64,000 nucleotides of DNA from assembly GCA_000421325.1 (NCBI GenBank), contig ATWQ01000001.1:62001-126000 (forward strand). Reading direction: 5' to 3'. Every line of letters begins with the position of its first letter. Position 1 is the stretch's first letter. Shown one piece after another: positions 7,917 through 14,824 of the stretch. The position numbers were made by a program, and so were the translations under genes. The DNA comes from an alpha proteobacterium SCGC AAA536-K22. Lineage in GTDB: Bacteria > Pseudomonadota > Alphaproteobacteria > Puniceispirillales > Marisalimonadaceae. The notes below the pieces were generated by a model that was given only the letters and a program-made list of their open reading frames with translations, was not told the DNA's origin and did not search any database.

Positions 7917-8670
7917 CTTTTTCAAATGGTAGTATATTTTTACCACCATCTTTTTGTGAATAAATTTTGTCAAGTTCACCATCCAAAACATATTTTTCAA
8001 TAAAAGAACCAAATTGTCTAAAATCAGATTGCGCATTGGTATTAGATCTATTTTCCCAATTTTCCAATTTTCCATTATAAAAATGTCTTACGCTTGCTAA
8101 GTCTCTTAAGGCAGGTCCTATTACAACGTCATGATTTTTAAGTCTCTCAGCCATTAAAGAAAAATCTTTTTGGCCAAAAGGAATTTTATTTGGGCAAACT
8201 ATCAAATGTGGGTAAGATTTTCCATATCTTGCTTTTACCTTATCCATGCTTCTTATGAAATTTTCAGTAGGGTACAAATCTGCATTACTAAGTGTAGTTG
8301 GAATTAAAACACAATAACCTTCGGCAACAAGGTTCCAAAGCCTTTGAGAACTTCCAGCAGGAGTATCAACGATTACTACATGGCCAGGTCTGAATTCATT
8401 TTGCTTAATAAACTGTTGAACTAAAGAAATATTTGTATTTTCAAAAGCAGGTGTAATTGGTAAAAATTCTACGTTAATTTCCGGATTACTATTTGTTAAA
8501 AATTCTGTTGCTGTTCTTTGAAGGTCTGTATCTATTACTGTAATATTTTGAGGAGGTATGTTATCAGCCAGAGCTCTTGCTAACATAATTGATAGAGTAC
8601 TTTTCCCTACGCCACCCTTGACATTAGCCACAAAAATTGATTTAGCTTCTTTAAGTTTAGTAGTAGCCAT
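7906..8670 (-). CDS. Orphan ParA/MinD-type P-loop ATPase
   Basis: A 254-residue cytosolic ATPase of the ParA superfamily. The deviant Walker A motif KGGVGKST is at residues 18-25 with the signature lysine, VIDTDLQRTA follows as switch I, and VVIVDTPAGSS is the Walker B/switch II region. A good Shine-Dalgarno GGAGG precedes the ATG. No parB or centromere-like repeats are nearby, so it is not a partition cassette. Orphan ParA proteins often position polar structures or chemosensory arrays, which would fit the adjacent motility genes. The neighbour 13 bases upstream is a coiled-coil protein that could be its partner. Confidence 0.82.
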   Translation of the reverse strand: MATTKLKEAKSIFVANVKGGVGKSTLSIMLARALADNIPPQNITVIDTDLQRTATEFLTNSNPEINVEFLPITPAFENTNISLVQQFIKQNEFRPGHVVIVDTPAGSSQRLWNLVAEGYCVLIPTTLSNADLYPTENFIRSMDKVKARYGKSYPHLIVCPNKIPFGQKDFSLMAERLKNHDVVIGPALRDLASVRHFYNGKLENWENRSNTNAQSDFRQFGSFIEKYVLDGELDKIYSQKDGGKNILPFEKASN

Positions 8671-8683
8671 TTATACCTCCATA

Positions 8684-9043
8684 CTAAAAACTTTTTAAAT
8701 TTTTAATCACATTAATAGTTTTTTCAAACATCTCTTTTTCTTGTGTAATTGAATCTATTTTGTCTTCAACCTTTTTCTTTTTATCAACGATTTCTTGTTC
8801 ATAATTTTTAAGTTGATCTTTTAACTTATTTTTCTCATTTTCTAAAACTTCTAACTTACTAATAATTGAATTCACTTCATTCAGATAGTAGAGAAAATTA
8901 TCATTGGGATTTATATCTTTTGTATTTGCATTTTCCTTTGTAGTTTCATCACCATTTTCTATACTATCCATAATCAAATCGTTAGGCTTAACTTTTTTCC
9001 AGTTTCCATCTCGTCTTAAAATATTTATTTCATAATTATCCAT
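8684..9043 (-). CDS. Coiled-coil hypothetical protein
   Basis: A 119-residue protein. The first 55 residues are polar; residues about 50-110 form a long lysine/glutamate-rich heptad region (SKLEVLENEKNKLKDQLKNY onward), predicted as a coiled coil. No membrane segment or known domain. It is encoded directly upstream of the ParA-like ATPase with only 13 bases between, so they are very likely co-transcribed. An adaptor or positional partner of that ATPase is the simplest guess. Confidence 0.6.
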   Translation of the reverse strand: MDNYEINILRRDGNWKKVKPNDLIMDSIENGDETTKENANTKDINPNDNFLYYLNEVNSIISKLEVLENEKNKLKDQLKNYEQEIVDKKKKVEDKIDSITQEKEMFEKTINVIKNLKSF

Positions 9044-9174
9044 AATAACAGATTAATACAAAATATAGATTTTGCCTATAAATATCTGATTTTATTAAGA
9101 AAAACTAAAATGAACACAATATATAGTATGTTAAATGTTTTATGGCGATAAAATATTGTATTTAAGTATATTAT

Positions 9175-9474
9175 TTATTGGACTTCAGTTTTGCATTTAA
9201 ATGATTTTTGACAAATATTTGATGGCTGAAAAACAGTAATATCTTTGCCTTTACCTTGTCTTTTATAAATGCATTTATAACCATCTTTTTGCCCATCTTT
9301 CATATTAATTAATGTATGTCTCAGACGACAGTTTTCGTATTTGATATATTCTTTTGATAAAGTTTTTGATTTTCCATAAATTTTTCCCTTAGAAAAAGAG
9401 TATGATGAATAAAAACATAAACTCGTTATTAACAATAAATAACCTAATAAGTTATTATATTTAAAATTTAACAT
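9175..9474 (-). CDS. Secreted small cysteine-containing hypothetical protein
   Basis: A 99-residue protein with an N-terminal hydrophobic signal-like segment (residues about 9-27, ending SFSKG) and four downstream cysteines that could form two disulfides in the periplasm (around CRLRH, YKCIY, NICQK, FKCKT). GGAG precedes the ATG at good spacing. It is the last gene of a four-gene operon behind the NHLP-like gene, the TPR/Sel1-like gene and a 61-residue gene. No family recognised. Confidence 0.55.
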   Translation of the reverse strand: MLNFKYNNLLGYLLLITSLCFYSSYSFSKGKIYGKSKTLSKEYIKYENCRLRHTLINMKDGQKDGYKCIYKRQGKGKDITVFQPSNICQKSFKCKTEVQ

Positions 9475-9491
9475 TTTAAAACTCCAACCAA

Positions 9492-9677
9492 CTATTCATC
9501 TTTTCCAGGCAAATATGCTTGACCTTGTACAGCTTTGGCACCAACATCTTTAAAAAAGAGTGCATTCTCGCTTACAAATGTTTCGATTTTTTCCTTAATA
9601 AGTTTTTCTGCTGTTTCTGTATCTTCAGCTTCAACTTCGATAAGACCGTCAATTAACCAATGAACTTTATATTTCAT
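9492..9677 (-). CDS. Small conserved-looking hypothetical protein (61 residues)
   Basis: The start is placed at MKYKVHWLIDG because GGAG sits just upstream of this ATG; a longer frame begins four codons earlier. The protein is a compact alpha/beta unit (strand KYKVHWLIDGLIEVEA, helix DTETAEKLIKEKIETF, strand AKAVQGQAYL) without signal peptide or cysteine. It follows the Sel1-like gene after 11 bases; the longer frame would overlap the Sel1-like stop. Function unknown. Confidence 0.5.
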   Translation of the reverse strand: MKYKVHWLIDGLIEVEAEDTETAEKLIKEKIETFVSENALFFKDVGAKAVQGQAYLPGKDE

Positions 9678-9688
9678 AAAAATCTCCA

Positions 9689-10324
9689 TTAATTATTAAT
9701 TTGTTTGAATAGTTTAATTGATAAAGATTGAGCTTCAAGTAAATCTTTTTCACTTAGTTCATTCAAAATTTCATTTCTTTTAGTTTTAGCTGACTTAATA
9801 CCTTGTGCTACAGCTATATTATACCATGTATAAGCATTAATCATGTCAGGCTGATCTAAATAATTTTCGTATAATTTTGCAATTTGGACAATTGCTCTTT
9901 TATCATTATTTATGGCTCTTTTTTCTAAAAAAGTTCTAAGCTTTTCTTTAATTTCGTTTATTTGTTTCTCCGTAAGATAACCATCTAATTTTTCAAGAAT
10001 TTTTTGTGACTTTTTCAACCCACCTAGTAGGGCAGACGATGCCCAAAAATAAGAATTTTCAAAATCCTGTGGTGTCAGATCTCCAGTTAAAAAAATTTTT
10101 GAGATAAGAAGTTGTGCATTAAGATTATTTTTATTTGATAAAACTTCTAACTTCTGAATACTTTCTTTAAATTTTTTTTCTTGTAAAAGTTTATAAATAA
10201 TTTGCATTTCCGTATTTTTGACTTCAGCTAATGAAAGTGAAGATTCAAGAATATAAAGAATTATCAATAAAATACTTATTGGATATTTTGTAAAACTGTA
10301 ATTACTTTTTAAAAAGTTAAACAA
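9689..10324 (-). CDS. TPR/Sel1-like repeat protein with N-terminal anchor
   Basis: A 211-residue protein. Residues about 15-35 are a hydrophobic signal or anchor (YPISILLIILYILESSLSLA). The rest is helical, with Sel1-like motifs: NAQLLISKIFLTGDL...NSYFWASSALLGG and RAIVQIAKLYEN...NAYTWYNIAVAQGIKSA. Such proteins usually act as periplasmic or envelope scaffolds. Its start lies two bases after the stop of the NHLP-like gene, so the two are translated from the same message and may be functionally linked. Confidence 0.65.
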   Translation of the reverse strand: MFNFLKSNYSFTKYPISILLIILYILESSLSLAEVKNTEMQIIYKLLQEKKFKESIQKLEVLSNKNNLNAQLLISKIFLTGDLTPQDFENSYFWASSALLGGLKKSQKILEKLDGYLTEKQINEIKEKLRTFLEKRAINNDKRAIVQIAKLYENYLDQPDMINAYTWYNIAVAQGIKSAKTKRNEILNELSEKDLLEAQSLSIKLFKQINN

Positions 10325-10326
10325 AA

Positions 10327-10725
10327 CTATCTACCTGCTAACATGACTAATTGTAACTGTACAACCCTAACCTTGAAATTTGATTTTTCTTTTTTTTCGT
10401 AAACTATGATTTTAGGCCTGTCAGAATTTGGTTTTTGAAATTCTAGAATCATATCATCTGGTAAAAAAACACCATTATCATTCAATACTTCTTTAGGATT
10501 AGATTTAAAATTATCTTTAAAGGATTTATCAATCCATATTCTAGCTAAAACCCTTCCTAAAATATCAGGTAAATATTTTTTAACATCTTCTCTGTTTTTT
10601 AAGACTAAGTCTTTATCAACTAACTCTAAGGCATTCTTAACTTCTTTTGGGTCAAATTTTATTGGTAGATTAGATTTTTTATCACTAAATTTTACTAAAT
10701 CTGTGCTTTTAGAGGTCACACTCAT
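10327..10725 (-). CDS. NHLP-leader-like (nitrile hydratase alpha-related) protein
   Basis: A 132-residue protein whose residues about 58-110 follow the nitrile-hydratase-like leader peptide pattern: RVLARIWIDKSFKDNFKSNP, EVLNDNGVFLPDDMILEF, then an IIVYE strand. NHLP proteins are known as precursors of ribosomally made modified peptides. Here the end, VVQLQLVMLAGR, is short and lacks a Cys/Ser/Thr-rich core. No cyclodehydratase, LanM or radical-SAM gene is nearby. It may therefore be a free-standing NHLP-fold protein rather than a precursor. GGAG precedes the ATG. It heads a tightly spaced four-gene operon. The family call is by recognition only. Confidence 0.5.
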   Translation of the reverse strand: MSVTSKSTDLVKFSDKKSNLPIKFDPKEVKNALELVDKDLVLKNREDVKKYLPDILGRVLARIWIDKSFKDNFKSNPKEVLNDNGVFLPDDMILEFQKPNSDRPKIIVYEKKEKSNFKVRVVQLQLVMLAGR

Positions 10726-10820
10726 TTTATTATATTCTCCAGATTCATAAAAATAATCTTAAATAATAATACGTTCAATCTTATCATATGTTTATAAAAT
10801 TTAATTTCATATAAAGTCAA

Positions 10821-10835
10821 TGGCATAAATTTTGC
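10821..10835 (+). promoter_or_regulatory. Sigma-54 promoter
   Basis: TGGCATAAATTTTGC has GG and GC at the invariant -24/-12 spacing. It lies 25 bases before the ATG of the orphan hook/basal-body protein gene. Confidence 0.8.
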
Positions 10836-10860
10836 TCTTTTACCGTATAGGAGAATTCAT

Positions 10861-11664
10861 ATGTTATCAATTTTAAAAAGTGCTTTAAACTCTAATGCTA
10901 AAGAAATGGGAATAGTTTCAAACAACATCGCAAATGCAAATAGTACAGGTTTTAAAAAAAGTAGTACTAATTTTGAACATATTTACTCAAAGCATAATTC
11001 TACAGATCCTGACAAGTTTTCTGGTCAAGGTGTAAATATTAGTGATCCTCGTTTGCAAATGAGCCAAGGCGCTTTGCAGGCCACTGGTGGTGCTTTAGAT
11101 TTAGCTGTGACAGGATTAGGCTTTTTCCCTGTGGTCCAAGGAGATCAAGTTGATAAGCCACATTTTACTAGAGATGGTTCTTTTAATATAAAAGCGAATG
11201 GTCAAGTTGTTACTAATGATGGACTAAGCGTTATGGGTTTTATAGGAGATGACAAAGGAATTTTAAAAAATTTAGTTATTCCAACAACAAAAGAAAATGC
11301 AGATCAGAGTATTTCTATAATTTCTAATATTAATGTAGGTTCAAATGGTAAGATTACTGCTATATATGGACTTGATCAAGAAGTTGATATTGGAAATTTT
11401 GTATTAGCTTCATTTGTTAATGATCCAGGTTTAAAACCAGTTGGAAATAATCGTTTCCAAAATAATGCGAAATCAGGTCTACCTAAATTTGATACTCCCA
11501 TGAGTGGTGCTTTAGGAAAAATTGAAGCTGGAAATCTAGAAAGAGCAAATGTAGACATTACTTCTGAGATGGTGACAATGCTAAAGACGCAACAAGCATT
11601 TTCAGGTGTTTCCAGACTTCTACAAACCGAAGTTGATATAACAAAAAGATTAATTGACGGTTAA
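10861..11664 (+). CDS. Flagellar hook/basal-body (FlgE/F/G-type) paralogue
   Basis: A 267-residue axial protein. The N-terminal rod motif is intact (LNSNAKEMGIVSNNIANANS, then TGFKK), a central beta domain contains GGALDLAVTGLGFFPV and FTRDGSF, and the C-terminal helix GNLERANVDITSEMVTMLKT matches the FlgE/FlgG family. It is distinct from the flgE, flgF and flgG of the main operon and stands alone under its own sigma-54 promoter. GGAG is seen upstream of the ATG. It could be a second rod or proximal-hook protein specific to this lineage. Confidence 0.85.
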   Translation: MLSILKSALNSNAKEMGIVSNNIANANSTGFKKSSTNFEHIYSKHNSTDPDKFSGQGVNISDPRLQMSQGALQATGGALDLAVTGLGFFPVVQGDQVDKPHFTRDGSFNIKANGQVVTNDGLSVMGFIGDDKGILKNLVIPTTKENADQSISIISNINVGSNGKITAIYGLDQEVDIGNFVLASFVNDPGLKPVGNNRFQNNAKSGLPKFDTPMSGALGKIEAGNLERANVDITSEMVTMLKTQQAFSGVSRLLQTEVDITKRLIDG

Positions 11665-11700
11665 TTTCATAAATTATCAAATATAAAATGTTCAAATTTT

Positions 11701-12081
11701 TTATAATACAGGTATAAAAAACTTATATTCTATTATGTCTGAAGTTAGCTCTTGTTCTAGAAATAAAATTCCGTTTTTATTAATATTTAATTTATCATTA
11801 ATAACTAATTCTAGTCTAGCTGGACGTTCATTTTTAACAGATAACTGAGTTTGTAATGAATTGAAAAAATTATTTTTCACTTGTATAGAACCTGACATGA
11901 CCGCTCTTTCAAATTTTATAGTTATTTTATTTTTAAAATCACTATCCTCACTAACAATCATCATATTACACGTGCCTCTGGCTATGTTTAAAAGGCTACA
12001 TGATAAGTAATAACACTGTATTTGATGAAGGCTATCGTAGTGTGCATCAACAGTTTTAATAAGCATTTCTAATTTTTGCAT
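11701..12081 (-). CDS. Hypothetical protein at the end of the flhA-fliA operon
   Basis: A 126-residue protein with no signal peptide. It is mixed alpha/beta with four cysteines in the first 40 residues (CYYLSCSLLNIARGTC). It begins eight bases after the fliA stop and so is almost certainly part of the flhA-flhF-flhG-fliA transcript. No family recognised. A role in flagellar number, placement or gene control is inferred from position only. Confidence 0.6.
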   Translation of the reverse strand: MQKLEMLIKTVDAHYDSLHQIQCYYLSCSLLNIARGTCNMMIVSEDSDFKNKITIKFERAVMSGSIQVKNNFFNSLQTQLSVKNERPARLELVINDKLNINKNGILFLEQELTSDIIEYKFFIPVL

Positions 12082-12088
12082 TATAGAT

Positions 12089-12793
12089 TTAAATTTCTTT
12101 TTTTAACTGTTCTCTAATTCTTTTTATTGCTGATGTCTTTATCTGTGATATTCTTCCTGTAGACACTTCCATTACTTCAGCAATTTCATAAATATTCAAT
12201 TCTTCAACGAAATATAATTGTATAATTAGTGCTTCTTTACCTTCAAGCTTTTTAAGAACTTCTTTTAAATTATTTCTTAGCTCTATATCATTTATTTGTT
12301 CTTCTGGGTTCAATTCATTAGTAACAAACCAATTAGAATAGTCATCATATGAATCATCTAAACTCTTAATTATGCTAGCTTCAAATGCATGAGACCACTC
12401 AAAATATTTTTCAGTAGATATACCAAGCTCATTTGCAACTTCATTATGAAATGGCTCACGACCCAATTTATTACGTAACATATTAGATGCTTTTTCAGAA
12501 TTTTTCTTTATTGAAATTGTTGTTCTATCTAAATTAGAACTCTTTCTGAGATAATCTAAAATTTCTCCTTTTATTCTTATACTTGCGTAAGAAGCAAATG
12601 AAGCATCTTTTTGAGGAACATAATTTTGTGCAGCTGATATTAAGCCAAGCATTCCAATTTGAATAATATCTTCTATTTCAATTATAGAGTTTACACGACC
12701 GTGAAGATGCCATGAAATTTTTTTAACTAAATTAGTATGATCCTGTACTAACTGATTAATATTTGGTTTTACTATTTTAGAATAACTATTCAT
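12089..12793 (-). CDS. fliA: Flagellar RNA polymerase sigma-28 factor FliA
   Basis: A 234-residue sigma-70-family factor of FliA size. Region 2 is visible at ISWHLHGRVNSIIEIEDIIQ and ASYASIRIKGEILDYLRKS, region 3 at KLGREPFHNEVANELGIS, and region 4 at LNIYEIAEVMEVSTGRISQI. It would transcribe late genes: the TAAA-N15-GTCGTWAT boxes before flgM, fliD and a flagellin are the likely targets. An FlgM-like anti-sigma gene is encoded 8 kb away. It follows flhG by 22 bases in the same operon. Confidence 0.92.
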   Translation of the reverse strand: MNSYSKIVKPNINQLVQDHTNLVKKISWHLHGRVNSIIEIEDIIQIGMLGLISAAQNYVPQKDASFASYASIRIKGEILDYLRKSSNLDRTTISIKKNSEKASNMLRNKLGREPFHNEVANELGISTEKYFEWSHAFEASIIKSLDDSYDDYSNWFVTNELNPEEQINDIELRNNLKEVLKKLEGKEALIIQLYFVEELNIYEIAEVMEVSTGRISQIKTSAIKRIREQLKKEI

Positions 12794-12815
12794 GTTAAAA
12801 CTTTCTAAAAGTTAT

Positions 12816-13595
12816 TTAAGCCTCAAAAAATTTAATTGTTCCAGTTTTATTTATCTCTACAGAAGGGATGTTTGTGGCTAAGGTCGAAAAAGCTTCTACA
12901 TCTGGACTTTTATTTATGTTTCCTGACATAACTGGTTTTCTAGTAATAATTGAGTTTTTAATTCTCTGCGAAGAACTAACACCCCCAATAAACTTCAAAT
13001 TAACATCTAGAAATTTTTGAGTAATAGCTCTAAATTTGTCAAAATTTAGTTTTGCTTGTATTTGAGAATGGGCCATATTTACAATAACACCAAAATTATT
13101 CATTTTATAATCTAAAAAAGCAGTTTTAATTAATCCATAGGCATCAATAAAACTGGTTGGTTCGGCAGTAACAACTAGTATAACTCTATCTGCAGACGCC
13201 ATGAAAGTTAATGAAGATGACTCAGCACCTGCGCCAACGTCAATTACCATATATTGAGGTTTGTTTTTTATATTACTAAAACTCTGTATTATTTTATGCC
13301 TTTCTAAATCACTTAGATTTAAAAGATGATTTATTGCGCTACCTCCTGAAACAAATTTTAATTTATCCTGTGTAGAGGTTATTACTTCATCTAATGTTTT
13401 ATTTCCTGAGACGAAGTCTTCTAATGAATATTTAGGATTTATTCCTAAAAGGATATGAGAATTTGCCATACCTAAATCTGCATCTAAAAGTAGTGTGTTT
13501 TTATTTTGCTTTGTTAGAGCCAAAGAAAGATTAACAGCAATAGTAGTTTTACCTACACCACCTTTTCCTGACGCAATTGCTATTGTTTTAGTCAT
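12816..13595 (-). CDS. flhG: Flagellar number regulator FlhG (MinD-like ATPase)
   Basis: A 259-residue ParA/MinD-family ATPase. The deviant Walker A is GKGGVGKTT at residues 9-17, followed by LLLDADLGMANSHILLGI, which is characteristic of FlhG/FleN/YlxH, and VIDVGAGAESSS in place of the usual Walker B. It limits flagellar number, usually with FlhF and a FleQ-type regulator. It lies between flhF (12 bases upstream) and fliA. AGGA precedes the ATG. The C-terminal amphipathic membrane helix of MinD is not obvious. Confidence 0.92.
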   Translation of the reverse strand: MTKTIAIASGKGGVGKTTIAVNLSLALTKQNKNTLLLDADLGMANSHILLGINPKYSLEDFVSGNKTLDEVITSTQDKLKFVSGGSAINHLLNLSDLERHKIIQSFSNIKNKPQYMVIDVGAGAESSSLTFMASADRVILVVTAEPTSFIDAYGLIKTAFLDYKMNNFGVIVNMAHSQIQAKLNFDKFRAITQKFLDVNLKFIGGVSSSQRIKNSIITRKPVMSGNINKSPDVEAFSTLATNIPSVEINKTGTIKFFEA

Positions 13596-13607
13596 TACTA
13601 ATTCCTA

Positions 13608-14798
13608 TTATATACTCATATCTTTCATATATTGTGCCAAAACTTCTCTTTTAGCAAAAGCTATGGATCCAATAATAGCTTTTGATCCAGATAAGATACC
13701 AATTTTACAATTTAATTCGCCTAAAATAGACAACTCTTCTGCACTTATATTGGATTCATCCAGTTTTGTGAGTCCAATAGTAGGGAAAGCATTCTTATAA
13801 AGCTTCATTAGAGATTTTATCATGTTTTTATTTGTACTTGCAGGAAGTGCTATTAAATTTGAACATTTTTTATTTAAAGTAATTTTTTCTAAATATTGAA
13901 TGTATCCTGAAGTGTTTATTAGCTCTTGAGATACATCTACTATTAGTTTTTTATGACCCTTATTAGCATCAATAAATCTAACCATATCTTCCAAAGATGA
14001 AATAGAAGAAACGTTTAAATTTAATAATCTTCCAAAATTTAAAAGTTCAGAGTGATTTGAGGATTTTGGAGCAAAATTAACAATGGACAATTTATGTTTC
14101 TCATTAGCTACAAATTTATTATCTAAAATATGTGAAGCAACTTTTGAACATAGAGTTGTCTTTCCAGAACCGCTTGGGCCATTAACAAAAATAATCTCTG
14201 AGCTTGAAATTTGATCCTCATAGGGAACCACTAATTTTTTGGCTAAATAATGATAAAAAAATAATTCTGGATCAACATCATCTTGATTGTTAATCTTTTC
14301 TTGAAACTCTGAAACGATATTTTTAGAAAAGCCTTTTTTTAACAGTTCAATAGTTATAGATTTATCGTAAGATTGATAGATTTCGTCGATATCTGAAATA
14401 ATCATATTTTTTAGTAGATTTTCTATTTTATTAGTAAATTTAGAAAATGTTTTAACATCAACATATTGAGAATTTAAATCTTTAATATTTACATCAGTAG
14501 TATTTTTCAAATGTTCGTCATCATTTTGTTTTTTTTCCTCAAGTACATTATTCAATTTCCTATTTTGAGTTCCTTGTTCTAAATTGTGATTTGAAAATAA
14601 ATGACTAAAATTAGATTTTTGTTTAATAATCTTTTTTGCATTAGATGAAGCAATATCTTCAATATTATTTGAGCCTAATATTTCAATTTTTCCATTAACT
14701 TTTTTAGTTTTTAGAATGACGGCGTCTTTTCCAAGTACTTTTGAGATTTCATCCATTGCCGATAGACTGTCCTCTGCAATTACCTTATGTTGTGTCAT
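13608..14798 (-). CDS. flhF: Flagellar placement GTPase FlhF
   Basis: A signal-recognition-particle-type GTPase. I start it at MTQHKVIAED because GGAG is six bases upstream; the longer frame opens with a TTG. This gives 396 residues. The N-terminal B domain is poorly conserved and lysine/asparagine-rich to about residue 110, followed by the helical N domain and the G domain with G1 GPSGSGKT at 207-214 and a late TKLDESN (G4). FlhF recruits the first basal-body parts, such as FliF, to the pole. With flhG it indicates a polar flagellum. Confidence 0.92.
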   Translation of the reverse strand: MTQHKVIAEDSLSAMDEISKVLGKDAVILKTKKVNGKIEILGSNNIEDIASSNAKKIIKQKSNFSHLFSNHNLEQGTQNRKLNNVLEEKKQNDDEHLKNTTDVNIKDLNSQYVDVKTFSKFTNKIENLLKNMIISDIDEIYQSYDKSITIELLKKGFSKNIVSEFQEKINNQDDVDPELFFYHYLAKKLVVPYEDQISSSEIIFVNGPSGSGKTTLCSKVASHILDNKFVANEKHKLSIVNFAPKSSNHSELLNFGRLLNLNVSSISSLEDMVRFIDANKGHKKLIVDVSQELINTSGYIQYLEKITLNKKCSNLIALPASTNKNMIKSLMKLYKNAFPTIGLTKLDESNISAEELSILGELNCKIGILSGSKAIIGSIAFAKREVLAQYMKDMSI

Positions 14799-14824
14799 CT
14801 TTTTCTCCATATTCAAACTAAGAG

